DNA of 10,850 bases from Candidatus Nitrosopumilus sp. (GTDB taxonomy: Archaea > Thermoproteota > Nitrososphaeria > Nitrososphaerales > Nitrosopumilaceae): contig DAOWGL010000016.1 of the NCBI GenBank assembly GCA_030637455.1, positions 1 through 10,850 of the forward strand, read 5' to 3'. The position numbers and the translations under genes were made by a program. The stretch's first letter is position 1; each line of letters starts with the position of its first letter. The notes beneath the pieces were generated by a model, which worked only from the letters and a program-made list of their open reading frames with translations, was not told the origin of the DNA and ran no database searches. This document shows positions 1-7,405 of this stretch, one piece after another.

Positions 1-81
1 ATCTTTACTGATTCCTGATTGAAATAATGTCTCTATGATACTGATTATTTCTTCATTATCGCTCAAAATGGTCAATTCCAA
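1..81 (-). CDS. Possible N-terminal part of an unrecognised protein running off the left edge
   Basis: On the minus strand one frame is open from an in-frame TAA at 115-117 to the window edge (38 codons), while all plus-strand frames are quickly interrupted. No ATG is available; TTG codons at 79-81 or 64-66 could start it. The readable part after the second TTG, SDNEEIISIIETLFQSGISK, alternates acidic and aliphatic residues like a genuine helix. The length is short enough for an AT-rich open frame to arise by chance, and no family is recognised. If real, it would be divergent from the ilvB operon and share its AT-rich upstream region. Confidence 0.25.
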   Translation of the reverse strand, partial: MELTILSDNEEIISIIETLFQSGISKD

Positions 82-150
82 ATGCAGAAAATATCCGTTT
101 AAGTCTTCTGTATCTTATGGGGTGAATCTCTGATTATTTTTCAGATAATC

Positions 151-158
151 TTTATTAA
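151..158 (+). promoter_or_regulatory. Candidate TATA box of the ilvB operon leader
   Basis: TTTATTAA lies with its centre about 24 nt upstream of the ATG at 178, the spacing expected for an archaeal box A driving a leaderless transcript that begins at or next to that ATG. The purine/A-rich stretch just upstream (AGATAATC, 143-150) could serve as a BRE. The whole region is AT-rich, so other placements are possible; the call rests on the spacing to the upstream ORF. Confidence 0.4.
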
Positions 159-177
159 TTATTAATTGATTGTTTTT

Positions 178-246
178 ATGATTTCAATGGACGCAAAATT
201 AAGAAAAATCTTTGGCGATGATTTGCCTCTTGTTGTTCTACTATAG
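178..246 (+). CDS. Upstream ORF, candidate branched-chain amino acid leader peptide
   Basis: A 22-codon ORF starts with ATG at 178 and ends with TAG at 244-246, 43 nt before the ilvB start. Its last seven residues are LPLVVLL, six of seven being leucine or valine, the end products of the operon downstream. The last two sense codons are CTA CTA; reading the leucine codons of ilvB I found no CTA at all, so this pair is probably slow or rare here. There is no Shine-Dalgarno sequence, but a TATA-like box sits at the right distance for a leaderless start. Biased leader peptides before ilv/leu operons are well known in bacteria; that this one acts the same way is inference. It could also be a chance ORF. 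Confidence 0.5.
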   Translation: MISMDAKLRKIFGDDLPLVVLL

Positions 247-260
247 TGTGGCCAAAATTT
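206..260 (+). promoter_or_regulatory. Leader hairpin overlapping the upstream ORF
   Basis: AAAT-C-TTTGGC (206-216) can pair with GCCAAAATTT (251-260): ten base pairs with one bulged C, enclosing a loop of about 34 nt. The loop contains the codons for LPLVVLL and the upstream ORF stop, so a ribosome on those codons would prevent the stem from forming. No T-tract follows the stem, so a classic terminator is not supported. Folding was judged by eye only. Confidence 0.35.
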
Positions 261-276
261 ACTAGCTTAAAATTAT

Positions 277-280
277 GGAG
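277..280 (+). promoter_or_regulatory. Shine-Dalgarno of ilvB
   Basis: GGAG lies 9 nt before the ATG at 290. A TAA stop sits immediately before that ATG in the same frame, so ilvB cannot start further upstream. Confidence 0.6.
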
Positions 281-289
281 AAAAATTAA

Positions 290-1987
290 ATGAATAAAAT
301 GGAAACTATGACAGGTGCAAAGGCCTTGATGACGGCTATGGAAAAAGAAGGCGTCAAACAAGTATTTGGATTACCTGGAGGTGCAAATCTCCCAATGTAT
401 GATGAATTTAATCGATGTGATATTAGACATATTTTGGCAAGACATGAACAGTCAGCAGCTCATATGGCTGATGGTTTCGGACGAGTCAGTAGAAAACCTG
501 GTGTATGCTTTGCAACCTCTGGTCCTGGTGCAACTAACATTTTAACTGGTATTGCAACTGCACAAGCAGATTCTGCCCCTATGATTGCAGTTACTGGACA
601 AGTAGCTGTTAACATGATTGGTAAAGATGCATTTCAAGAAAGTGATATTATTGGAATGGCAAATCCTGTTGTAAAATATGCATTTCAACCAAGAACTGCT
701 GGAGAAATTCCAGAAGTTGTTAGAAAAGGATTCTTCATTGCAGAATCTGGAAGACCTGGACCTGTGTTGATTGACATTCCAAAAGACGTTCAAACTAATG
801 AAGCCCCAATGGAATTTCCAGATGAATTTAAAATTCAAGGTTACCACCCATGGGCTGATCCTGATATTGTTAATGTTGAAAGAGCAATTGATATGTTACT
901 TCATGCTGAAAAACCAATTATCTTAGCTGGTGGTGGTACTATTATCTCATCAGCATTTGCTGAATTACAATCTGTTGCAGAAACTCTTATGCTTCCTGTA
1001 GTTACTACTTTCAAAGGCAAAGGTGCCTTCCCTGAAACTCATCCTTTATCATTAGGTCCAATTGGAATGCATGGACATGCAGAAGCTAACAAAATGATGG
1101 CCGAAGCTGACTGTGTTTTAGCTATTGGAACTAGATTTTCAGATAGGTCTGTTGGAACTTTTGAGGCTTTTGAAAAACGATTAAAAATTATTCACATGGA
1201 TGTTGACCCTGCTGAAATTGGTAAGAATCAAAATGCTCAGATTGCAGTTGTTGGAGATGTAAAGGTAAATCTTAGAGTTATGGTAAAGTTACTTTTACAA
1301 AAAGCAATTAAAAAAACTGATGAATCCCCTTGGGTAAAACATGTTAAGGAAACTAGAGCATATTGGAAAGAAAACTTGAAAATTCATCCGGGTGAAATGG
1401 GTGCTGCTAAAATTTTACGTAAACTTCGTGAATTATTACCAAAAGAATCTATTGTAACTACTGAAGTTGGACAACACCAAATGTGGGCATCTTTGTTCTA
1501 TGATGTAATTCAACCTGGTACTTTCTTTAGTTCTACAGGACTTGGTACTATGGGTTGGGGATTCCCCGCAGCTATTGGTGCCAAAGTTGCAAAACCTGAT
1601 GTCCCAGTTGTTGATATTGCAGGTGACGGTAGTTTTAGTATGACTGAAAATTCTCTTGCAACTGCAGTTTTAGAAGATATTCCAGTAATTGTATTTATTT
1701 TAAACAATTCAATATTAGGTATGGTGGCTCAATGGCAGAGAACTTTCTATGATAGACGAATGACTGGTGTAGAACAACACAGTTGCCCTGATTATGTTAA
1801 ATTAGCAGAGTCTTACGGTGCTCAAGGCATTCGTGCACAGTCAATGGATGAACTTGACAAAGCAATCAAAAATGCATTAAGTAGTGATGTTGCAACCGTT
1901 ATTGACATTCCAATTGATCCTGAAGAGGATGTATTGCCATTTGTAGCTCCTGGAACTTCGTTATCGGATATGATTTTACCATCTTAG
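290..1987 (+). CDS. ilvB: Acetolactate synthase, large (catalytic) subunit
   Basis: This is the thiamine-diphosphate enzyme that condenses two pyruvates to acetolactate, or pyruvate plus 2-oxobutyrate to acetohydroxybutyrate, the first common step of valine, leucine and isoleucine synthesis in the cytoplasm. The 565 residues are the usual family length. The N-terminal PYR domain has the glutamate that activates ThDP in RHEQ (E53); the central domain follows; the C-terminal PP domain carries the ThDP/metal motif GDGSF (445-449) with NN 27 residues later (472-473). Conserved family blocks such as FATSGPGATN and GQVAVNMIGKDAFQE are present. A GGAG site precedes the start, and an in-frame stop immediately upstream fixes the 5' limit, though ATGs at 299 or 308 are possible. 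It is followed 7 nt later by the small subunit gene. Its 5' leader may encode a sensor peptide. Confidence 0.96.
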   Translation: MNKMETMTGAKALMTAMEKEGVKQVFGLPGGANLPMYDEFNRCDIRHILARHEQSAAHMADGFGRVSRKPGVCFATSGPGATNILTGIATAQADSAPMIAVTGQVAVNMIGKDAFQESDIIGMANPVVKYAFQPRTAGEIPEVVRKGFFIAESGRPGPVLIDIPKDVQTNEAPMEFPDEFKIQGYHPWADPDIVNVERAIDMLLHAEKPIILAGGGTIISSAFAELQSVAETLMLPVVTTFKGKGAFPETHPLSLGPIGMHGHAEANKMMAEADCVLAIGTRFSDRSVGTFEAFEKRLKIIHMDVDPAEIGKNQNAQIAVVGDVKVNLRVMVKLLLQKAIKKTDESPWVKHVKETRAYWKENLKIHPGEMGAAKILRKLRELLPKESIVTTEVGQHQMWASLFYDVIQPGTFFSSTGLGTMGWGFPAAIGAKVAKPDVPVVDIAGDGSFSMTENSLATAVLEDIPVIVFILNNSILGMVAQWQRTFYDRRMTGVEQHSCPDYVKLAESYGAQGIRAQSMDELDKAIKNALSSDVATVIDIPIDPEEDVLPFVAPGTSLSDMILPS

Positions 1988-1994
1988 GTGATTT

Positions 1995-2480
1995 ATGATG
2001 TGGGCGATTCTTTCTATTTTAGTTGAAAACAAACCTGGAATTTTGTTTAAGGTGACGCATCTTTTTAGAGCAAGAAATTTCAATATTGATAGTATCTCCG
2101 TTGGAACTACTAACACTCCTAATTATCCCCCAACGAACTTTACCATATATGGCGATGAAAAACAAATTGAGAGAGTAGCAAAACCTCTCGTGGGAGGCAT
2201 TGATACTGTTAAAGCTGAGCATTTAGATGAGCACAAAACTGTATTTCGAGAACTTAGTATTTTTAAGATAAAACTTAGTAATGCTAATGATAGTATGGAA
2301 GTTAACAAATTAGCAAATGCATATGGTGGCAAAGTCCACGATGTGAAAAAAGATTCTATGATGATAGAATTGACTGCCACCCCTGATCAAATCAAAGCAT
2401 TTGAGGAATTGGCAAAACCATTTGGTATTCTTGATGTTGCTCGAACTGGTGTTGCTGCATTACAGAGAAGTGGTGCATAA
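1995..2480 (+). CDS. ilvN: Acetolactate synthase, small (regulatory) subunit
   Basis: This is the regulatory partner of the catalytic subunit just upstream; the family binds IlvB, stimulates it and confers valine feedback inhibition. The protein has 161 residues, normal for the family. An N-terminal ACT domain (about residues 3-75) begins SILVENKPGILFKVTHLF and continues through NIDSISVG. A second domain covers about 85-155 and includes the AYGGKVHDVKKDSMMIELTA region. GGTGA (1987-1991) overlaps the ilvB stop. It is 3 nt from the first ATG and 6 nt from a second ATG at 1998, so translation may start one codon later. The stop codon overlaps the start of leuA in a TAATG junction, which indicates translational coupling. 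Confidence 0.95.
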   Translation: MMWAILSILVENKPGILFKVTHLFRARNFNIDSISVGTTNTPNYPPTNFTIYGDEKQIERVAKPLVGGIDTVKAEHLDEHKTVFRELSIFKIKLSNANDSMEVNKLANAYGGKVHDVKKDSMMIELTATPDQIKAFEELAKPFGILDVARTGVAALQRSGA

Positions 2481-3997
2481 TGGTAAATGTTAGAATTTTT
2501 GATACAACATTACGTGATGGCGAACAAACACTTGGCGTTTCATTATCCCCAGAACAAAAATTAGCAATTGCAAAAAAACTAGATGAATTAGGGGTTGATG
2601 CAATTGAAGCCGGATTTCCAGTAATTTCTGATGGTGAATTAAAAGCAGTCAAGATGATTACTTCTGAAGGATTATCTTGTGAGATTGCAGGATTGACTAG
2701 AACTACCAAAAAAGATATTGATGCAGCTGTTGATGCTGGGTTAAACTATATTCATACATTCATTGCAACTTCAGACATTCATTTGGAACACAAACTCAAA
2801 ATGACCAGAGACCAAGCACTTGAAAAAGCAATTGAGGCAGTAGAGTATGGAAAGTCACGTGGATTACAAGTAGAGTTTTCAGCAGAAGATGCATCTAGAA
2901 CAGACCGAGAATTTTTGAAAAAAGTTTTTGGCGATGTTGCAAAAGCAGGTGCTGATCGTGTTAACATTCCTGACACTGTGGGATATTCAACTCCTGAATA
3001 CATGGCTGTAATTACTAGAGATACAATTGAAGCTACAAAACTTCCAGTAAGTGTTCACTGTCATAATGATTTTGGATTGGCAGTTGCTAATGCATTATCT
3101 GGAATTCATGCAGGAGCTACATGTGCTCATGTTACAATTAATGGAATTGGAGAACGAGCTGGAAATGCTTCTTTAGAAGAATTTTCTATGGCACTCAAAT
3201 GTTTGCCTTATGAACAAAATTATGAAACTAATATCAAATCTGAATTAATCTATGATACTTCTAGATTCATCTCAAAGACTGTAGGAATTATTGTGCAGCC
3301 TAACAAGGCAATAGTTGGTGCTAATGCATTTGGCCACGAGTCTGGAATTCACACTCACGGTGTATTGAATAATCCTCTTACTTACGAACCAATTAGTCCT
3401 GAGTTAGTAGGGAGAAAAAGATGGCTCAAGGTTGGAAAACATGCAGGAGTTCATGGAATGAATGCAATGTTGGCAGAATATGGTGTAAAGCCAACTGAAG
3501 AACAAGCAAAACAAATCTTAGAAAAAGTCAAAGTACTTGGTGATCAAGGAAAACAAGTTACTGATGTAGAGTTGTTATCTATGGCAAGTGAGGTTTTAGG
3601 TGAAAAAGAACTCAAAAGAATCGTACAATTAACTGGTTTTTCAGTATCTACTGGAATTGGAACAATGCCTTATGCATTTGTAAAATTAAACATTGATGGT
3701 CAGGATCATATTGGAACTGATTATGGAGTTGGTCCAGTGGATGCAGCATTAAATGCAATTCAGAAAATCACTGGTAAGATTTCAGAGATTAGGATTAAAG
3801 ATTATGGATTAGCATCCATTTCTGGTGGTTCTGGTGCATTATGTGAGGTGACAGTAAAAGTTGAGGATCCCTTGGGAAATAAGGTTTCAGCAAAATCTGT
3901 CGGTGAAGATATTGTAATTACTTCAGTTAAAGCAGTAATTGATGCAATCAATAGAATCATGCTCAAAAAGATGTTTAACGAAAAACAGGTAAGCTAA
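2480..3997 (+). CDS. leuA: 2-isopropylmalate synthase-type enzyme (LeuA family)
   Basis: Enzymes of this family condense acetyl-CoA with a 2-oxo acid. For LeuA that is 2-oxoisovalerate, giving 2-isopropylmalate, the committed step to leucine. The 505 residues comprise a TIM barrel opening with DTTLRDGEQ (8-16). Metal-binding histidines are in HCHNDFG (193-199), the GIGERAGN loop follows, and catalytic HESGIHTHG is at 286-294. A C-terminal LeuA-type allosteric domain (about 385-500) contains GVGPVDAALNAI. That domain and the ilvBN neighbours favour isopropylmalate synthase. The related activities citramalate synthase and homocitrate synthase use the same fold and cannot be excluded by reading. 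It starts 1 nt inside the ilvN stop and is followed after 31 nt by leuB. Confidence 0.9.
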   Translation: MVNVRIFDTTLRDGEQTLGVSLSPEQKLAIAKKLDELGVDAIEAGFPVISDGELKAVKMITSEGLSCEIAGLTRTTKKDIDAAVDAGLNYIHTFIATSDIHLEHKLKMTRDQALEKAIEAVEYGKSRGLQVEFSAEDASRTDREFLKKVFGDVAKAGADRVNIPDTVGYSTPEYMAVITRDTIEATKLPVSVHCHNDFGLAVANALSGIHAGATCAHVTINGIGERAGNASLEEFSMALKCLPYEQNYETNIKSELIYDTSRFISKTVGIIVQPNKAIVGANAFGHESGIHTHGVLNNPLTYEPISPELVGRKRWLKVGKHAGVHGMNAMLAEYGVKPTEEQAKQILEKVKVLGDQGKQVTDVELLSMASEVLGEKELKRIVQLTGFSVSTGIGTMPYAFVKLNIDGQDHIGTDYGVGPVDAALNAIQKITGKISEIRIKDYGLASISGGSGALCEVTVKVEDPLGNKVSAKSVGEDIVITSVKAVIDAINRIMLKKMFNEKQVS

Positions 3998-4028
3998 ACC
4001 TAAAATTCCCTTGTTGTGATGTTTTGAT

Positions 4029-5042
4029 ATGTATAAAATTTCTTTAATTACCGGCGATGGGATTGGTCCTGAACTATCAGAATCTGCAATTTCTGTTTTA
4101 AATACAATTCATGACAAACTTGATTTGAAATTTGATATTACTAAATTATCTGCAGGTGACAAGGCACTATCTGAAACTGGTAAGGCACTTCCTGATGAAA
4201 CAGTCGATTCCATAAAACAATCTGATGTTTGTTTGAAGGCACCAGTTGGTGAAAGTGCAGCTGATGTAATTGTGGTGTTGAGGAGAATGCTTGATTTGTA
4301 TGCAAATATTCGACCTGCAAAATCATATCCACACATGCCTGCATTACGTGATGATATTGATATGGTGATAGTTCGAGAAAATACTGAGGATCTTTACATT
4401 GGTAAAGAATTCAGTTTAGGTGATTCATCTGTTGCATTAAGAATAATTTCTGAAAAAGCTTCAAAACGAATTGCAAAATATGCTTTTGAAACTGCCACAC
4501 AACGTGATTCTATGAAAAAAGTTACTTGTGTTCATAAATCAAACGTAATGAGAATTACAGATGGTATGTTTGCAAAAGCCTGCACTGATGTTTCTAAAGA
4601 TTATCCTGATATTACATTTGAAGAGATGTATGTTGATGCATGTGCAATGAATTTAATTCGACAACCAGAACAGTTTGACGTTGTAGTTACTACTAATTTA
4701 TTTGGGGATATTTTATCTGATGAATCCTCACAAGTAGTTGGAGGATTAGGTATGGCACCAGCTGCTAACATTGGAGATAATTTTGCATTGTTTGAACCAG
4801 TTCACGGTGCAGCATTTGATATTGCAGGACAAAACATTGCCAATCCTTCATCTTTCTTGCTATCAATTAAGATGATGTTTGATTGGTTAGGAAACAAACA
4901 CAATGATTCCAAATGCCTTGAGGTTGCTCAAAAATTAGAATCGACTATTTTTGATTTAGTAAAGACCGGTGTTAAGACCAAAGATATTGGTGGCGATAAG
5001 AGTACTACCGAATTTACAAAACACATAACTGATAATCTCTAA
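4029..5042 (+). CDS. leuB: 3-isopropylmalate dehydrogenase-type decarboxylating dehydrogenase
   Basis: A member of the isocitrate/isopropylmalate dehydrogenase family, which oxidises and decarboxylates a substituted malate; in this context 3-isopropylmalate in leucine synthesis. The 337 residues are normal for archaeal LeuB. Seen are GDGIGPE (9-15), the substrate-helix region LRRMLDLYANIRP (about 85-97), and the cofactor loop FEPVHGAAFDIAGQNIANP. Asp264 in that loop is the residue that selects NAD in this family, so NAD use is likely. The loop reads GAAFD where most relatives have GSAPD. Substrate choice (isopropylmalate, homoisocitrate, isocitrate) is assigned mainly from context. GTGAT (4016-4020) is a weak ribosome site 8 nt before the start. 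The last codons are the duplicated target site of the mobile unit that follows. Confidence 0.88.
   Translation: MYKISLITGDGIGPELSESAISVLNTIHDKLDLKFDITKLSAGDKALSETGKALPDETVDSIKQSDVCLKAPVGESAADVIVVLRRMLDLYANIRPAKSYPHMPALRDDIDMVIVRENTEDLYIGKEFSLGDSSVALRIISEKASKRIAKYAFETATQRDSMKKVTCVHKSNVMRITDGMFAKACTDVSKDYPDITFEEMYVDACAMNLIRQPEQFDVVVTTNLFGDILSDESSQVVGGLGMAPAANIGDNFALFEPVHGAAFDIAGQNIANPSSFLLSIKMMFDWLGNKHNDSKCLEVAQKLESTIFDLVKTGVKTKDIGGDKSTTEFTKHITDNL
5028..5040 (+). repeat. Left target-site direct repeat in the 3' end of leuB
   Basis: ACTGATAATCTCT recurs in direct orientation at 7422-7434. The identity extends to 17 nt (5028-5044 and 7422-7438) through a run of A that is shared with the terminal inverted repeat, so the true duplication is 13-17 nt. 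The repeat codes the last residues of leuB, T-D-N-L, and abuts its stop codon. Confidence 0.85.
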
Positions 5043-5056
5043 AAATAGAATGCCCC
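5041..5056 (+). repeat. Left terminal inverted repeat
   Basis: AAAAATAGAATGCCCC is the exact reverse complement of 7406-7421. Counting one more base on each side that overlaps the direct repeat, the match is 17 nt (5040-5056 against 7406-7422). Its first two A residues also complete the TAA stop of leuB. Confidence 0.85.
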
Positions 5057-5128
5057 CGATTTAGTCGTGAGAATATGACGGTTGTCGTAATACTTTTGAT
5101 TAAGATCATATCACAATAGATGTGAAAA

Positions 5129-5803
5129 ATGATGTCAAATAACTTAACAAAACTTACTGAAAGAATTCAATTTCATTATCAAAAAGAAAACTATATGGAA
5201 CAATTTATGGATGTACGAAAGGCAGACATTCAGAATTTTGAATCCATTTTATATCCTGCAAGTTTGTCTGGAATTGGAATACCTGAAAAAGATTCTGAAA
5301 TTGATTATTTAGCAGAAGTTATGGCAAAAGATATTGTAAAAAAAGAATTTTCTTATTTTCTTTCATTTCTACAAAAAGTACCATGTGCAAATATTGAAAT
5401 TACTTTAGACGAATTGGCAGAAACATTAGATAGGACATATGATGAACTTTGGGACAATGGTCATGAAGCTACTCAATTATTTGCACCATCCATATTGAAA
5501 AGAGAAATTAGAAAAAGAAAGAAATCTACAGGTAGTAAAATTGATTTTTCTATGAACTCGATAATGCCCATATTGGCTAACGAGTTAGGAAATAATCAAA
5601 TCATTTTTTCTAATAAACACTGTTTTGGGAAAACATATCCTGAAACAATTGAAAAGCAAATTCTCGTATCAAATCATATTGATGCACAAAATACTGTAAT
5701 TGATTGTCAAATTATTCAAAACCTTCATTTCCGTAATCCTGAATCAATGAGAAAAATCATAGTAAATGATATTGAAAAATCAGAATTTATGAATTCAAAT
5801 TAA
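5129..5803 (+). CDS. Unrecognised protein encoded inside the transposon-like unit
   Basis: I do not recognise this 224-residue protein. It has no signal peptide or membrane segment and looks soluble. The N-terminal half is acidic and probably helical (EKDSEIDYLAEVMAKDIVKK, about 53-73, and LDELAETLDRTYDELW). A basic patch KREIRKRKKSTGSK lies near 124-137, which could contact nucleic acid. The C-terminal half looks more beta-rich and ends in a polar tail. No Walker, zinc, HNH, DDE or integrase motif is visible. The start may be the second ATG at 5132, since GTGA (5122-5125) is 6 nt from it and only 3 nt from the first. It is 123 nt upstream of the transporter and co-oriented; both lie between the inverted repeats. 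It could be cargo, a regulator or a novel recombinase. Confidence 0.75.
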   Translation: MMSNNLTKLTERIQFHYQKENYMEQFMDVRKADIQNFESILYPASLSGIGIPEKDSEIDYLAEVMAKDIVKKEFSYFLSFLQKVPCANIEITLDELAETLDRTYDELWDNGHEATQLFAPSILKREIRKRKKSTGSKIDFSMNSIMPILANELGNNQIIFSNKHCFGKTYPETIEKQILVSNHIDAQNTVIDCQIIQNLHFRNPESMRKIIVNDIEKSEFMNSN

Positions 5804-5859
5804 TGCCTCTAAAGGGAAAAAGAAACCATTACAACATAAAATTACCGTCAATCACAATT

Positions 5860-5876
5860 CTAATTTAATGAATTAG
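5860..5876. promoter_or_regulatory. Palindrome upstream of the transporter, possible operator
   Basis: CTAATT and AATTAG form a 6 bp inverted repeat with a 5 nt spacer, about 50 nt before the transporter start and just upstream of its candidate TATA box. In AT-rich DNA such palindromes arise easily, so this is only a possible regulator site. Confidence 0.25.
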
Positions 5877-5897
5877 TCTTGAATAGTTTTAGTAGAA

Positions 5898-5907
5898 TTT
5901 AATTTAA
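5898..5907 (+). promoter_or_regulatory. Candidate TATA box of the transporter gene
   Basis: TTTAATTTAA is centred about 24 nt before the ATG at 5927, the distance expected for a leaderless archaeal transcript. No Shine-Dalgarno sequence precedes the ATG, which fits. It suggests the transporter has its own promoter rather than depending on the gene upstream. Confidence 0.45.
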
Positions 5908-5926
5908 GATTAAAAAAAATTAAATC

Positions 5927-7345
5927 ATGTTCAAAGTCAAAAAAACTTTTTTTGGATTAGTATTAGGCCCTACTTTGTTTTTACTAGTCATTTTATCGCC
6001 AATTGATGGGTTAACTGATGAATCTAAATTTGTTCTGGGAATTGCCTTATGGATGGCAAGCTGGTGGATACTTGGAACAATTCCTCTTTATGCCACATCG
6101 CTAATTCCACTTATTTTATTTCCAATATTAGGAATAATAGATATTACAAAAATACCCCTATACTATCTTGATAAAATTGTATTATTATTTCTAGGAGGAT
6201 TCTTACTCGCAAAAGCTATTGAAACATCAACACTTCACAAACGATTTGCTCTAAACATACTCAAAACTTTTGGAACTAAACCTCGATACATCGTTGGTGC
6301 TTTTATCATAATTACTGCATCTCTTAGTGCATGGATGACAAATACTGCATCCACATTACTAATTCTCCCAATAGCTATTGCAGTAATTTCTCAGATAAAA
6401 GGTTCTCAGGAAAGATCAAAATTTGGAACTTGTCTTATGTTGTGTGTGGCATATTCTGCAAGCATTGGTGGTGTGGCAACATTAATTGGAACTCCACCAA
6501 ATGCTTTGTTTGCATCATTGTCTGAACCACTTGCAGGAATTGAAATTAGTTTTGGACAGTGGATGCTGGTTGGCATTCCAGTTAGTGCTGTATCTCTTGT
6601 CATTTTATGGCTCTATATGGTAAATGTATCCAAATTAGGTCACACTCCTATTGCAGGTACAAAACAAATGGTACAATTTGAACTTGAAAAGATCGGAAAA
6701 ATGATCAAAGACGAAAAAATAGTGATGATTATTTTTGTTGGAACAGCTGTTGGTTGGATTTCTAGGGGTTTAATTTGGAAAGATTATGTTCCATTCATAG
6801 AAGATTATACTATAGTACTTGTTGCAGTAATAATTTTACTTGTTATCCCATCTACAAAGACTAAGAAACGACTTTTAGATCTAAATTCAGCTAAAAAAAT
6901 CCCATGGGGGATTTTAGTGTTAATTGGGGGGGGATTGGCATTGGCTGGTGGATTTACAGCAACAGGATTAGATTCATGGATTGCAGATCAATTACTATTT
7001 GTATCTGGAATGGAATTTTTTGTAATAATTTTAGTCATTGTAGCTATAACTATTTTCTCAGGGGAATTAATGAGTAATACCGCTGGCGCTGCATTACTAT
7101 TACCTGTAATGGCATCACTTGCTACTATATTGGATATGAATCCAATTTTGTTAATGGCACCAGTTGCTATTGCAACAAGCTTTGGGTTTATCATGCCAGT
7201 AGCAACACCGCCAAATGCAATTGTTTTTGGTAGTGGATATGTCACTGCTAGCAAAATGGCAAGATTTGGTCTTCCATTAAATCTAATCAGCATTTTATCA
7301 ATTACAATTATGATGAGTATCTTAATCCCATTAATTTGGAATTAA
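5927..7345 (+). CDS. DASS/SLC13-family sodium-coupled anion transporter
   Basis: An integral membrane protein of 472 residues, the usual size for the divalent anion:Na+ symporter family, which imports dicarboxylates such as succinate and malate, or sulfate. About eleven or more hydrophobic segments run from residue 8 to the C-terminus. The two inverted repeats each show the family signatures: TNT (138-140, a variant of SNT) with GTPPNA (188-193) in the first, and SNT (383-385) with ATPPNA (426-431) in the second. In characterised members these form the substrate and sodium sites. The substrate cannot be told from sequence. The gene lies within the transposon-like unit, so it is probably mobile cargo. 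A T-tract follows its stop. Confidence 0.9.
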   Translation: MFKVKKTFFGLVLGPTLFLLVILSPIDGLTDESKFVLGIALWMASWWILGTIPLYATSLIPLILFPILGIIDITKIPLYYLDKIVLLFLGGFLLAKAIETSTLHKRFALNILKTFGTKPRYIVGAFIIITASLSAWMTNTASTLLILPIAIAVISQIKGSQERSKFGTCLMLCVAYSASIGGVATLIGTPPNALFASLSEPLAGIEISFGQWMLVGIPVSAVSLVILWLYMVNVSKLGHTPIAGTKQMVQFELEKIGKMIKDEKIVMIIFVGTAVGWISRGLIWKDYVPFIEDYTIVLVAVIILLVIPSTKTKKRLLDLNSAKKIPWGILVLIGGGLALAGGFTATGLDSWIADQLLFVSGMEFFVIILVIVAITIFSGELMSNTAGAALLLPVMASLATILDMNPILLMAPVAIATSFGFIMPVATPPNAIVFGSGYVTASKMARFGLPLNLISILSITIMMSILIPLIWN

Positions 7346-7356
7346 TTTTTAATTTT
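7346..7356 (+). terminator. T-tract after the transporter gene
   Basis: TTTTTAATTTT starts directly after the stop codon. Archaeal RNA polymerase terminates at U-rich tracts without needing a hairpin, so this is a plausible stop signal. Confidence 0.4.
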
Positions 7357-7405
7357 ACAACCTATTCACATCATTCTAGATACAGCACAAACTCAGTCAT
7401 AAAGA

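Noticed and set aside
542..847. 101-codon minus-strand open frame inside ilvB
   Set aside because: It lies wholly within a clearly conserved gene on the other strand and has a low-complexity Ser/Asn/Cys-rich composition; a shadow frame.
5129..5803. The 224-residue protein as a Cas1-type casposase
   Set aside because: It is shorter than Cas1 casposases and I cannot find their catalytic Glu/His/Asp pattern; only the repeat architecture recalls casposons.
6988..7293. 101-codon minus-strand open frame inside the transporter gene
   Set aside because: It is antisense to conserved transporter motifs (SNT, ATPPNA); its apparent protein pattern is the mirror of the real gene.
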